From Acanthacorydalis orientalis (taxonomy: Eukaryota > Arthropoda > Insecta > Megaloptera > Corydalidae), in the NCBI GenBank assembly GCA_034766995.1, contig CM068313.1, positions 23,284,012-23,348,011 of the forward strand: a stretch of 64,000 nucleotides of DNA. The letters are read 5' to 3'. The notes beneath the pieces are model-generated. The model saw only the letters and a list, made by a program, of their open reading frames with translations, did no database searches and was not told the origin of the DNA. Shown piece by piece: positions 52,043-64,000 of the stretch. The first letter of the stretch is position 1; every line of letters begins with the position of its first letter. A program made the position numbers and the translations under genes.

Positions 52043-52253
52043 TAGGTGATTCAACTTAAGCTTCCACACGAAAGTATTAAAAAAAGCAAAAATTAAAAAA
52101 AAACATGTTATCCCCCATTTAGTATTTTAGTTCAATTATATACTTGTATTGAATTGAACTAAAATACTAAATAAAAAATAACATGACTTTTTTTGACCCT
52201 TGCGTCTCTTCTTTCATATTACTTTTATGCGGAAGCCTAAATTGAATCACCTA
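52043..52253. mobile_element. 211-bp foldback (hairpin) element, MITE-like
   Basis: The two halves are inverted copies. The outer ends are TAGGTGATTCAACTTAAGCT and, on the other strand, TAGGTGATTCAATTTAGGCT. A perfect 21-bp inner stem pairs 52117-52137 with 52152-52172 around a 14-nt loop, and mismatched A/T-run segments lie between. It sits inside (TA)n sequence, consistent with a TA target. It has no coding capacity and I cannot assign it to a superfamily. Confidence 0.78.
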
Positions 52254-52259
52254 TATGTT

Positions 52260-52261
<2 letters not shown>

Positions 52262-52331
<70 letters not shown>
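52262..52331. repeat. (TA)35 microsatellite
   Basis: It begins 9 bp right of the hairpin element; another (TA)n (52020-52042) lies at its left edge. Confidence 0.94.
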
Positions 52332-52334
<3 letters not shown>

Positions 52335-53348
52335 GAAATTATCATTATATATTATAATTATAAAATACAAGTTTTTGTTTATCATCAAAAAATGTTTAAA
52401 TGCTGCGAAACATGTATTTTATTAATTAAATTATTCGAAGCCGTTCGTGTAAGTAGTGAGTATGCAAATAAGATATGATTTAACCTTTCCAACCTTTTAC
52501 TTAAAAATCTTATACAAAGAGACATTTATTCATTAAGCACGTCTTTTATTTAATTATTTATGTTAAAAATTAAGATCAGGTCATTATATTAAATATTCAT
52601 ACTACATAAAAGAAATTAATAAGTATATTTTACAAATGACAATAATATATTATTTTCAAACTATTTAGTTTACGGCAATTTTTCGCGTTAAAATATCAAA
52701 TTATTCGGGTTCGTTGTGAAATAGAAGATCCTTAAACTTTAATCTTTATTTTAATACGTAACATAAATTTTAATTTTCATGTACAGATGTTACAATACCC
52801 CTTAAATTGTAAATATGTCAAGCATCACTTTTTTTGCTGAAAGTTCATAATTCTTTTTTCATACATTTTTTAACTCTTTCGAATTAAAAATATGTTCATA
52901 TAACGGAGAAAAGAAATAAATTTATTAACTGTTTAACATTTAATTTTATTTCTAAACACATTTATTGAATAAACAGTAACTGGTATTTTTAATTATATCA
53001 CACATTTAAAAAACGATAAATTTCTGATTATATAAAAGAGATTTTTTTGTATACTGATGATTAATGCATTTTTGACATATATGCTATAGTTAATTTAGTT
53101 TTTATATATAAATTAAACATTTAAAAAATAAAATAAAAGAGGATAATATGCTTGAAAGAAATTGAGTTAAAAAGAACATATTCTATTTAAAACCTTCCAT
53201 CTAAATTGGTAATAATTAATTACTTACAGATAATACCTTATTATTTATTAAATGTTATTAATGTCCAATTAATTCTATAAGTAGCATTGCCTATAAAATA
53301 TCAATTCTATACATGTAAATAATAACATTCTAGTTTTTATATAGATTA

Positions 53349-53352
<4 letters not shown>

Positions 53353-53428
<76 letters not shown>
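53353..53428. repeat. (TA)38 microsatellite
   Basis: A pure array. Confidence 0.95.
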
Positions 53429-53431
<3 letters not shown>

Positions 53432-53907
53432 ATACGATTATTTTTATTGTTAAATACATCTTTGGCAACTAGATGGCAGAGTAGTAGTCTTTATTGTAAT
53501 CCTTGCAGATAAAATAGCAATCTACTAAAAAATAAAAACAGTTATTAATATACTGTATGTATATACTTCAAAGTATATTTGTTTTAACAAGAAAGTATGA
53601 TTAACATAAAGAATAAAATTAAATTTTCTGTATTGATTGATTAATAAACGAATAATAGTATAATAGTGTATATATGTACATACAGAGATGTACATTATGT
53701 AAAATAATGTTATGAAAAAATATGAAAATATTTTGGTTCAGTTCGTTTTTATATTACCTCAGAAAAAATATGTAAAAATACAAAGTTGCTTTGAAATCTT
53801 AAACGGCACAATAACAAAATTGATAAAATAATACGTGCTAAAAGTAAAAGTAAAGAATTTTTATACTAATTGTTATAAAACGAAACGTGACATTTAAAAT
53901 AAAAATA

Positions 53908-53910
<3 letters not shown>

Positions 53911-53992
<82 letters not shown>
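53911..53992. repeat. (AT)41 microsatellite
   Basis: A pure array flanked by ATTC and GAAT, so it is symmetric at both ends. Confidence 0.95.
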
Positions 53993-53995
<3 letters not shown>

Positions 53996-54456
53996 TATAT
54001 GTGTGTATACCTAGTCAATAAGATAATAATTAATAGGAAAGCAATAAATATAAAAAGTCTCAGAGAGAAACCAATGAATAAATAGAATAAAGACATTTGA
54101 AAATGTACTAGAAATAAAAAGGAAATAAAGAAACTTTTTTATTGAAATTAGAATTGTATTTCACGTAATTATAATAAATCATTTCTTTTAAAAATATGAA
54201 TTTATAAGTAAAAAATGTAAGAATACTTTTACAATATATTCAAATAATTCATTAATTAATTACTCATTATTTTCAAACAATGTATCATTTTAAGTTTTTA
54301 GTTATTGTAGTATTTTTGTATATTAATATGACGAGTGAATTAAACTAAAAAGTGATTTTATAATATGATGATATTACTATACTGAATGTCTTTAAAAATG
54401 GATTCATTATTTCTAATGGTTTACTGATTTTTAAATAGTTTTATTTTTCAATAGCC

Positions 54457-54519
<63 letters not shown>

Positions 54520-55342
54520 CATATTATGCAGCTTAAGTAAATAAATATCTAACAGTTTTTACTAATGTTAATCATCCTAAAGATACTTAGGGTTGATTAT
54601 ATCTATAAACATATATAATCCTATATTACATTAAAAATATATGTTTGTTTCTAACCCATACAAACATATTACAAATTATTTATATTTCAAAAAATTAAAT
54701 AATGACAAATGTAAATAGATAAAGTTAAATATTTTGTTAGTAAATATTTGATTATTTTCAAAATCAAAATCTAGATGAAATACTATATTGTTACTATATT
54801 ATTTTATCTGAAATAAATACACAAACACTTATAATATACATATGCATTTATGTATATACATACATTTCATTTAATCATTAAAAAGTATCATCTTTACATT
54901 CATTATGATATAAATAAATACGCATCTCCAAATATTGACATTTTTTTCAAAATGTACATAATTTTATTATGTGAAAACATAAATATATGACACATTTGTT
55001 TATATTTAGATACACATATTAAATATTAACTTACTGATAAAATATTTTTTTTAAAAAAATAGAAATAACTTTTGAGTCAATAAAGTGCTATTATCACATA
55101 GAATATATTATCTTTATTTTCTCAGGGTGGAAAAGATATCAGTAAAATAAAATTTAATAAATATTTTAATGCAAATAATTAAAAATCAATAAATAAACGA
55201 TTTCTATTTGAATAACAATAAAATTGATATAAAATTAATTATATACTCATTCCAAAATAGACTAAATATATATATTCACTGACTAACTGTATTCTAAAAC
55301 AGACTAAATTTATTATAAATTATAAAAATAATATTGTTTACC

Positions 55343-55381
<39 letters not shown>

Positions 55382-56526
55382 GATAATTGATAATATCTTT
55401 ATTGTTCTTGTATAGCAAATAGTAAATATAATAGTTGCTCATATTGTCACAAAAATGTTTTTATAAATGTAGTTTTATTAGCTCTTTTTTATATAAGTGG
55501 CCTTGAAAAGTAGACTCAACATCAAAAAAGTTAATTACTTATTGTCTAGTACGAACGAACACAATATCATACAGTATTAATTAAAATTCTCTATATAAAT
55601 TTAAACACGCAAAAATAAGTTTTGTAACACTCTATTTCTTTTATAGAACTTTTGTTTAAAAATATGTTGAAGCTTGTTTTAGATAGAAATAATTCTGAAA
55701 ATGTACATTTCTTTTAATTTTAAATCAAAGTTAATCTCTCCAAATAAGTCTGATTTGTGTTTAAATATGTTTATCACGTACAAATGTTCTTCGTAGGAAT
55801 ATGTGTATTATAAAAGACTGGTTTTCTGGAAAAGGAAATTTCCTTTAATGTTTGTATCTTATTATTTTTCTACATATATTAACGTTCTTTATATATATAT
55901 ATATATATTCTGACTTATTAACTTGCATTCAAAATCAGTTTATTTTTTAATTGAATTGTAACATTCATTCATTTCACCTCGAAATGTTTAGGCTTACAGT
56001 TTGCAATTTATTAAAACTAAATGTATATGTGATAAATGTGTATTAAGTAGTGCATATTTTTCAAAATTATGTGACCTTAAATACACTACAAACATCTAAA
56101 ATTGACTTTCCAAACTTGAAAAAGTTTTTATGTGGACAATTTTGAAGATTAGTAGAATTTTGTCTAGTATCTTGAAACATTATTCGAATCCTTTTCTATA
56201 CAAAGATATGAACTATTAGTTTTAGTTTATATAGTGTATATAGGAAAATGTATATGAATATATGTGTGTATGGGTTGCTTAAATTTATACATATATAAAA
56301 TAGACTGTACATAATAAAGTTGTACTTCGAAAATTCCCAATAAGATTAGTTCAAACAAATTGTGTGAGAAGGTGAATGACCAAGCCACACATCTTTAATT
56401 TCAAGAAATACGAAGTTTCCCCACATGTATATATACAACACACGTTTAGTCAGACCTACACATGTACACATACTCTCTCCTACTCATACAAGACATATGC
56501 ACACAATATACAACACACACATATAC

Positions 56527-56579
<53 letters not shown>

Positions 56580-57378
56580 TAAACTTGTTTTTTATTGGAA
56601 AATTTGTGAAATATTTGATAGTTGGTTGAATAATTAAGTAAAATTAAATCATATATTGTGATACAAAAATTCATGAGCATTGATTGCAGTCTACTTTTTG
56701 AACATTATATTAATTCGTTTTAATTTTCATAAAAAATTATCATATTGTGTGTCATTAGATAACAGCTATCACTAATTAACTAATTTATATATTTAATATA
56801 GAAGTACCTAAATTAAATAAAGAGAGCTTTCGTTGATTATTCATGTGTATACAGCGGTCGAGATAGACAAGGAGCGGTCGAAACAATTTACCTCCGCTGT
56901 AAGTGTTTATTTTTCATTCATATAAAATATGTAGCTATGCTTCTATCTCTATTTCTAAATTTATCTATTTAACTCAATTGTCAGGTTGCGTCGGGTCCTT
57001 TAGAGTTTCCATAAAATAGAATATTCATATTGCTCGTTAGTTTGCAGCTTGAAGTGGTGCGCTGTAGTAAAATATATATGTCTTCAAATATTCTACAATA
57101 ATTTGAAATTATTCTCTATTAAAATATACAAAATATAATGTAATGTTTAAATTCTGTCAGTCGTAAGAGACTCCGTAGTTCGTTTATTAGTCGGCTAGTG
57201 ATATCGTCTTTATCTCCGATCTGCTATACCAGAAAGGGTAATTTATCGATTGTAAATATTTTTATAAATTCATTGTGTGATAAAAATACCTATTTTGTAC
57301 CTGCAATCTATGTAAAATAGAACATTCACAATGTATGATTATTTTAACATTAGCTTACGTTGATTAAATGTATAAATA

Positions 57379-57489
57379 ATGTTACTTTATACTCATACAT
57401 ACTTTCGAAATGAAATTTTATTCCTAATATTATATATGTGTCTCATGTCATCTGAATGTGAAAAATGTCAAATTATACCTCGTGAAAAT
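57379..57489 (+). CDS. Candidate first exon of a secreted cysteine peptide, copy 1
   Basis: An ATG opens a 37-codon exon with a hydrophobic core (NEILFLILYMCLM) followed by SSECEKCQIIPREN. It ends exactly at a consensus donor (AAT|GTAAGT, phase 0). The same structure recurs 1.4 kb downstream (58772-58885), with the frame kept and only a one-codon length difference. That is much better support for coding than either ORF alone. The predicted peptide would enter the secretory pathway and be cleaved near SS/EC. The signal core is weaker than in copy 2 because of charged residues (R10, E12). I cannot identify the family or find the following exon with confidence. It could be a separate gene or an alternative first exon of the same gene as copy 2. 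Confidence 0.5.
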
Positions 57490-57543
57490 GTAAGTTATTA
57501 AAAGATATTTTTTATTTATATGTATATAAGTACATACACACAA

Positions 57544-57595
<52 letters not shown>

Positions 57596-57922
57596 CGGTA
57601 TGTATAGTATATAGTATATTTGAGTTTTTTAAAGTAGAGTTGAACCTTATACTTTAGAAGGAAAACATTTAGAGCATTTATTTAACTCTACATTTCTTTG
57701 ACAAACTGCCGTTTTTAATGCCTGCTTAGTATAAAATTAAGTAGAAACAGCAATTCATTTATAAGAAGAAAGTAAAACAATTTTTATCTCTTTAAAAAAG
57801 TGTTAAAGATTACTTGTTTGTAAATAATTTTGGTTGCTTTGCATATCTGAATTTATATACAAGCTACCAAAACAGTTTGTGAATATTTTGTGTATGTACA
57901 CACTTAAATACATACACATATA

Positions 57923-57970
<48 letters not shown>

Positions 57971-58771
57971 TGGGGGAGTCAGGGAGAATTTTGTATATTA
58001 GGAAATAAATGATATATTTAACACTATTTGACTAAATAATTAAAAGAAATCATAAATTTGTTTGAGATAATATTTTTTGTGAAAAATGATTGCAGTCTAT
58101 TTTCTACAAATTTATTTGGTTTGTTTTAATCTTGATAAAGAATAACATTAAACAAATAATATGAATCTTTAGATAAATACTATCCAGACTTATTAATTTA
58201 TATATATATATATATAATACTTGGAAAATATGTAATTTATAAAATACATAACTGAAATACAAGTGATAACTTTCGATAATGAGGCGCCTTTTTTAATCAA
58301 ACTTAATAAAACATTCGTGGGCGTTATGTTAACAGAACATATTTCTTTTTAATTTTCATTATCATAAAAATCCCAAATTAGTCATTGAATTATCTCGAGG
58401 TAAATGTCTAGCACTGATTAACAGTATCTTTTAAAGTGATACAATAGCTAACTGCTCGCTAGTCTGCAGCTTGACGTCGTTCGGTTAAGTCCGTCTTGAG
58501 CAATGTTCTTGTAGTCAAGTACACGTGTGTTCAAATATTTATTTCACACTAATATAAATTTTGTGTTTAATCACATATCATAAACGAAATGTGATATTCG
58601 TCAATAACATAGTTTGATGTATTTAATTTTTCGTTTGCAAATACTTTTGTGCATCCATCGTGTGATAAACATTTATTTTTTCCTGTAGTCAATGCTATAA
58701 TAAGGTACTCTTTATGAGTGGTTATTTGATTAAATAAATTACATTAATTATTATAGATTCAACGTATAAAA

Positions 58772-58885
58772 ATGTTATTTTATGCAAATCATAGATATTT
58801 GTGGATTGTAACTGTAATTTTAATATCGTGTGTGTGTTATTCATCGTCTGAATGTGAAAATTGTCTTATTATACCTCGTGAAAAT
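58772..58885 (+). CDS. Candidate first exon of a secreted cysteine peptide, copy 2
   Basis: A 38-codon exon starts MLFYANHRYLWIVTVILIS, a classic signal peptide with a basic and aromatic N-region and a long hydrophobic core. It continues CVCYSSSECENCLIIPREN and stops at AAT|GTAAGT (phase 0). It is paralogous to 57379-57489: the two share M-L-x-Y at the start, SSECExCxIIPREN at the end and the same donor. The mature part begins with a Cys-x2-Cys pair (ECENC), as in many small secreted disulfide-bonded proteins, but I recognise no family. A downstream partner exon is not clear. One phase-0 option begins at 60479 after TTTACTAG and stays open to 60684, but its codon use is indistinguishable from A+T-rich noise. 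The gene may continue beyond the window. Confidence 0.55.
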
Positions 58886-58937
58886 GTAAGTTATTAATAA
58901 TAATCTCCATTTACGTTCAAATTTGCACGAACATATA

Positions 58938-58990
<53 letters not shown>

Positions 58991-59490
58991 TCTGTTTTTA
59001 TAAATACTTGTTGCAAATATTTTATATTTCCTGACAGTTATACAAACAAATTAACGAAAATTAAATAAAAACAAGTTATTATTGAATGTATATTCAAGAA
59101 ACCTATCATGTAGTAAATTTATATTAACATTATTAATATTTCTTGTTTATAAAATACATTTATACAAATATTTTTGATACAATCTTGTAATATTGTTCGT
59201 TTTTTGAAAAAAAACTAATCATTTTCAATTTATTTAGTTATTCATATAAAGAAAAATAAAAAAATACTTTCATTCATTTTATATCTGTTATTTTTTGCAG
59301 TATATTGATTTTCGATAAAATGTATACTTTAGCACACCTTAAATAGATTGCCTGAGCTATCTCAACGTTATCGTAATTATACTCAAGTATATTTTTTAAT
59401 GATATAAAATAATAATTAGAAAAACACATGTACTTAACAACTATATTTCTTTTCAATATTTTAAATAAAATCATTTCGTTTTTGAAAATG

Positions 59491-59492
<2 letters not shown>

Positions 59493-59554
<62 letters not shown>
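59493..59554. repeat. (TA)31 microsatellite
   Basis: A pure array. Confidence 0.94.
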
Positions 59555-59559
<5 letters not shown>

Positions 59560-61291
59560 ATTAGATGAATATTAGCTTTTAATATGTTAAATAAACAAAT
59601 ATTATATATTATTATTGTAATAATCTATGGAAAAGTGATATTATTGGATGATATTAATTATTTATAAGCGAATTTACATTTACAATACAAAAGTTTATTA
59701 AAAGACAAGTAAATACAATCAACAGCTTATCAATTATTTTATAAAACGATGTTTTTGATTTATTTATTGCAAAAGCGGCACACTTATGTAGCAATTTTAA
59801 TTAGAAAGTGTTATGATTATAATTTAATATTTTTTTATATTTCTTGTAATCTTTTTTCTTGTAAATAACACAAGTAAAGTAAACATATTAATAGTTGATC
59901 GATACATATATGATATTGTGGTTTAAACTAAAAAATGGATGGTTTTTGTTAATAAATAAATAATCAATTTAACCAACAACGAACACTTAAAGTTAGCAAT
60001 GTTTCAAAATAATTTGTTTCTAAATCCCAAAAAATCGATTCTCTGTTATTTTTAAGTATAAAATCAGATTAAGTCCTTGAATATTATCCTGTAACACATT
60101 AAAAATATGTTTATTTCTTGGATAATAATTAAAAAAATAAGTAAAACTGTAACATATCACAATCATTACTTGAAAATAAATGTCAGTCACTCATTTAACG
60201 TCTTTTATGTATAATAATTGTATATATTTTTTAATAATTTCACGTTATTATTTATTTTCTTTTTAATATACATCAAAACTGTATACTTAACGAATAAAGT
60301 ACATACTATATTATTTGCAAACGTTTCGTTCACATTAAAAATAACTTTTTTGAATTTATTATATAATTGAACGAGCTTTCGTAAAAAAGCATTTAAAATT
60401 ATTTCAATTATACAAACCTTTCATTACTAGAAGAACATAAGTATTTTATAAATAATCTATATTTCCTTTACTAGACAGTAAACCCTTGGGTGATTATTTT
60501 ATTCAATGTATATGATTTATTGTTAATTATGGAAGTGAAAATTTTAAATAAGAGCATCATTAATAATTTAATTCTCATTTCAACAGAAAGAAAGCACACG
60601 CAATTATTCACACGTATTGTTAATTCACACGTAAGCTTATCAGTAATTATTAATTATAATAGATTAATCAATCTTAAATACTAATTTTATTTATTTTATA
60701 ATTGTTTATTTTTATATTTTTTATATAAAATACTAAAATTGTATAAAACATAATTGTCATTTAGTATACAATTAAAGGTATTATTGATACAATTATTGAA
60801 AGTAAAAAAAATGTACCTGTGTTCAAATTTGAAATAGTATACTCGTATAGTACATACATTTAATGTTAACGAAAACTATTTTTTCAAGTATGCATAATTC
60901 TTTCGTCGTTATTTAAAAATGTGCACAGAAATCGTACGCATCTTTCTTTTTAATGACTTCTGTAAATGTTTTATGATGAAACTGACAAGTGCCAAGGATT
61001 ACTTTTAACCGTGATGTTTCCTTGCATGTATATTTAGTGAACAAAATCATCTATTTTTTTGGACACTTACGATATGTATTTATTTTTGTCTACTGCATAA
61101 ACGAACTCACACAAAACATTTATTCATTTTTTATTTATAGATAGCTTACATTTAATTCAGACTTCTTGACAATTGTTGTACGATTAATGTATATTTTCAT
61201 GTACTTTGCATTTTCCTGTCGCTGTTAAGTATATTTAAATCTATTTCTGTGTTAATGACATTTTTTTTTAATATACAAATATTACTTACGT

Positions 61292-61336
<45 letters not shown>

Positions 61337-61610
61337 CATTATTCCATTAACATGCTTTCTATTGCTATAAAATTTTATTGTCAATCAATTCATTTCATAT
61401 ATGTGATTAGTAGTCAATCATAAAGATTGATACAATATCTAAAATTTGTTTGAAATTATGTACACAATATAATTAATATGCATTTATAGTGGAAGTTAGA
61501 AAAGGGGTAAGAGATATTTAAAAAATCTAAAAAGCCGAATCAAATCACTTCTAATAAATATTTATGGTTTTTAAAAATGTATATTTATTTTTTAACGAAT
61601 GTATAAAATA
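59560..61610. other. A+T-rich sequence downstream of the duplicated first exons
   Basis: If copy 2 at 58772 has further exons, they should lie here or beyond the window. The clearest acceptor-bounded frame is 60479-60684 (starts TVNPWVIILFNVYDLLLI, phase 0). It lacks cysteines and has no coding signature. A (CA)n-(TA)n array lies at 61295-61336. Confidence 0.35.
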
Positions 61611-61613
61611 TTA

Positions 61614-61979
61614 TATAGGTAAAAAATAATCGCGGTTTTTGTTTTTTGAATTCTACCCTCAATTTTTTTCAATGAAAGTGTCATTTCATCTTCATGTTAA
61701 TATTATTGTAAGTGCATTCTTTAGTCTATATTCTAGTAACATCGGCTTTGTATTCATTATTAATTTTGCTTCAAATTGGGTTATTGAATTAAAAATGGAA
61801 ATGAAACAAATAAGAGCAATTTTTTTGTATGAGTTCAAAACTGGTGGTAAAGCAGCAGATACTGCTAGTAAACTAAAAAATGTGTTCTGTACCACTTAAA
61901 ACCACTTAAATTAAAAAATGTATATAAATTTGTAGGTTGTAAATCACAATTACTTCTCTACCAACCTAAAAGAATGAGA
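61614..61979 (+). mobile_element. Nonautonomous mariner (short family), copy C, further deleted
   Basis: The left terminus is degraded (TATAGGTAAAAAATAATCGC); the right terminus TACCAACCTAA is well kept. The transposase start is readable as MEMKQIRAIFLYEFKTGGKA followed by ADTASKLKN. Most of the rest is deleted and joined to the ACTTAAATTAAAAAATGTA segment that also precedes the end of copy B. The element is about 366 bp. It belongs to the same family as 705-1257 and 3566-4118. Confidence 0.78.
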
Positions 61980-62615
61980 TTTAAATATTTTAATTCTGCA
62001 TAATTTTTTTTCTCTTCCTAATATCTTATTACAATCTCGAAATGTATATTTATACCATATCACACTCTTTACTTTTCATTAATTATATAATAGATTATAA
62101 AATAAAACAAAACGCTCTAATTTAAAAATTTGCCTGCATTGAAGCGGAGTTCTTTCTGTTACTTCTTATTGATACAAATATATATTTTAAAACAGCTTTT
62201 AACTAAAAATATGTGTATTTTTGTGTAACAGTCTCTCTTAGAGTTTTCTTTTCCGTTACTACTTTTTCCATAGATTTTAATATTTATTAAGTGTGATTGA
62301 CTGATGAAATTTTGGCTGCTTAAATAGAAAAGTTTGAAGCAAAGGGCAACCATCGTGACACATTCAGATGTAATCAACACTTAAAAGATTTAAAAAGAGA
62401 TTTAGATAAACAAATATTTTAAAAATTATGTCATAAAAATATTTTATCTCTTCATTTTTTAAATTCCAGTCTAAATAACAATGAATGTTAAAGTTTTATT
62501 AATGTATTGTTTATTTGAATTATTTAGAAAAAACAATAAACTAAAAACTCTACAGTTCTGTTCCAGATATCAATTTTATTTCTAGTAATATACATTCAGA
62601 AATAAACATGTACAA

Positions 62616-62686
<71 letters not shown>

Positions 62687-63181
62687 AGTGTGAGCGTTTT
62701 TTATTATATTGTAAAGATCTGCATACTTTTTTTGCAAAACTAGATTTTCTTTAATTAAATTTTGTTCGTATACTAATTAAAATATATTTGATTTAAATTG
62801 ATTGTAAGTGAATTATTATGTATGTAATTTTATTTAAATTACACCGTACGCATTTAACCTCAAAAATATTCTAATGATTATCGGTATGAATGAAATGTAC
62901 TATATTTATATGCAATATTAAAAATGTAATGACAAAAAATGCACACTTATATTATAATATAGGTCATTGTCAAAATAATTTAGCATTTATCATATGAGCA
63001 GTGAATGATTTTTTCTTTGTAAGAGCAAACTTTATTAAACATTATTACATTTGAATAGTTAGCGTTTTATAGTTAATATTTTTTGATTAAAATGTTCTAA
63101 TTACTAAAAATATTATTTTTAAATATCACTCTATGTATAAATGATAATTCCGTGAACAACTCTTTTCGTGTCAATGTTTTT

Positions 63182-63234
<53 letters not shown>

Positions 63235-64000
63235 TTTGAATACATTTATACATAATATGTATATTGTTTATTATTCAAAAGAATGTTTAGTTATGAAAAA
63301 TACTTTTACTAATTTCACATAATTAACTTTTGAATCAATCTTTATTTCGTATGGTACAAAAATAAGATGGTCTGTTATATTAATTTATTTATTTATTCCT
63401 TTTTTTTCTATAAATAAAAAAATAAATAATGAAAAAAACTTATAACTTCAATGATATCAATATAATTTATTGTAAAGTTAACAAAATTACTTAAAATGTT
63501 CATATTTTTTCTTTTTTCTTTAAATGATACACATTGCATAGGTTTAAATATATGCTTCTTTTAAAATGTACAAGTACTATTCAATTATCTTAGATCGTAC
63601 TGTTGAAAGCAAATGTTAAGTTCATTTCAATTAATTATAAAAACATCTTCATTGAAATATGTTCCTCTACACACGAATTCATTTCATGAGTGAAGTGTAT
63701 TTTGTTTCAAAAAAATCTATATGAATATATTTTGCTAAACTAGTAAATAAATGTGTTTTTTTATCTTTTCACATAGTGATTACTTTAAAATAAAAAAATA
63801 AATAATAAACATTCACTTCTTTACAAAATATAAATTTAATTGAGGAATGTTTGATGATTTCAGAGAGACAATTATTTAGTCCTAAATTTGATGATTGACA
63901 GGAAACAAAAGTTGATTGCCGTTTAGTTAACATTTTTCAATAGTTAAAAAGAATTATTTAAGACAAGTTCGATTCGAAGAAATGTGTTTTAATATATGAC
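61980..64000. other. A+T-rich sequence to the window end
   Basis: No gene is supported. Arrays are at 62617-62686 and 63187-63231. The minus-strand frame at 62159-62380 has no recognisable domain. Confidence 0.5.
62617..62686. repeat. Compound (TA)n-(TG)n microsatellite
   Basis: TA of about 38 bp followed by TG of about 24 bp, then TATG units. Confidence 0.94.

Larger units (their letters stand above)
52335..56375. other. A+T-rich intergenic sequence
   Basis: No gene is supported. Long arrays occur at 53353-53428, 53911-53992, 54462-54517 and 55347-55380. All open frames are short or array-derived. Confidence 0.5.
57031..58989 (+). repeat. Tandem duplication of about 1.4 kb carrying the signal-peptide exons
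   Basis: Unit 1 (from about 57031) and unit 2 (from about 58453) share a start block (TGCTCG-T/C-TAGT-T/C-TGCAGCTTGA), a block CAT-T/C-GTGTGATAA (57271 and 58656), the coding first exon, the donor GTAAGTTATTAA and a (TA)n array about 55 bp further on. Offsets run between 1385 and 1422 bp, so the copies have drifted by indels. The noncoding parts are much more diverged than the exon ends, which suggests an old duplication with the exon under constraint. Confidence 0.65.

Noticed and set aside
59296..59318. A TTTTTTGCAG acceptor with a five-codon terminal exon (YIDFR-stop) after 58885
   Set aside because: An exon this short cannot be told from chance, and many similar acceptors exist in T-rich sequence.
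60479..60684. An acceptor-bounded, phase-0 frame as second exon of the secreted-peptide gene
   Set aside because: The acceptor and phase fit, but the product lacks cysteines and looks like A+T-rich background. It is mentioned only as a weak option.

Overview
This window reads as nuclear DNA of an animal, most likely an insect and plausibly a bee or other hymenopteran. That rests on very high A+T content, dozens of (TA)n arrays, short GT-AG introns in compact genes, and remains of several mariner subfamilies, including a mellifera-type copy. The species itself is inference. I saw no bacterial-style operon, CRISPR array, rRNA or tRNA.

Layout. 1-37.4 kb has no convincing protein-coding gene. 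It holds A+T-rich sequence, microsatellites, mariner remnants (705-1257, 3566-4118, 13936-15075, 32984-33918), two truncated LINE 3' tails (9235-9345, 36745-36838), a dispersed GC-rich repeat (17.84, 18.19 and 32.88 kb) and a dozen unexplained GC-richer islands, one at 29 kb with a TATA box. 37.4-46.05 kb is the gene-dense core: LAMTOR5 (-), a camello/NAT8-like N-acetyltransferase (-), XRCC3 (+) and a CRIP-type single-LIM protein (-). All four could be assembled exon by exon, with splice phases that agree and protein lengths near those of their families. XRCC3 and the acetyltransferase are head to head, with start codons about 420 bp apart. A possible small spliced ORF lies between XRCC3 and the LIM gene. 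46-64 kb is again gene-poor. It contains a mariner fragment fused to a Tc1-like fragment (49 kb), a 211-bp hairpin element (52.0-52.25 kb), a third member of the short mariner family (61.6 kb), and a tandem duplication of about 1.4 kb (57.0-58.9 kb). Each unit of that duplication carries an open, signal-peptide-like first exon ending in the same cysteine motif and the same splice donor.

The four recognised genes are housekeeping in character: lysosomal mTORC1 scaffold, membrane acetyltransferase, homologous recombination repair and a zinc-binding LIM protein. Nothing suggests that they share a pathway. The best lead for something undescribed is the duplicated secreted-peptide first exon at 57-59 kb. 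Next come the short mariner family with a shared deletion, the hairpin element and the GC-rich repeat family.
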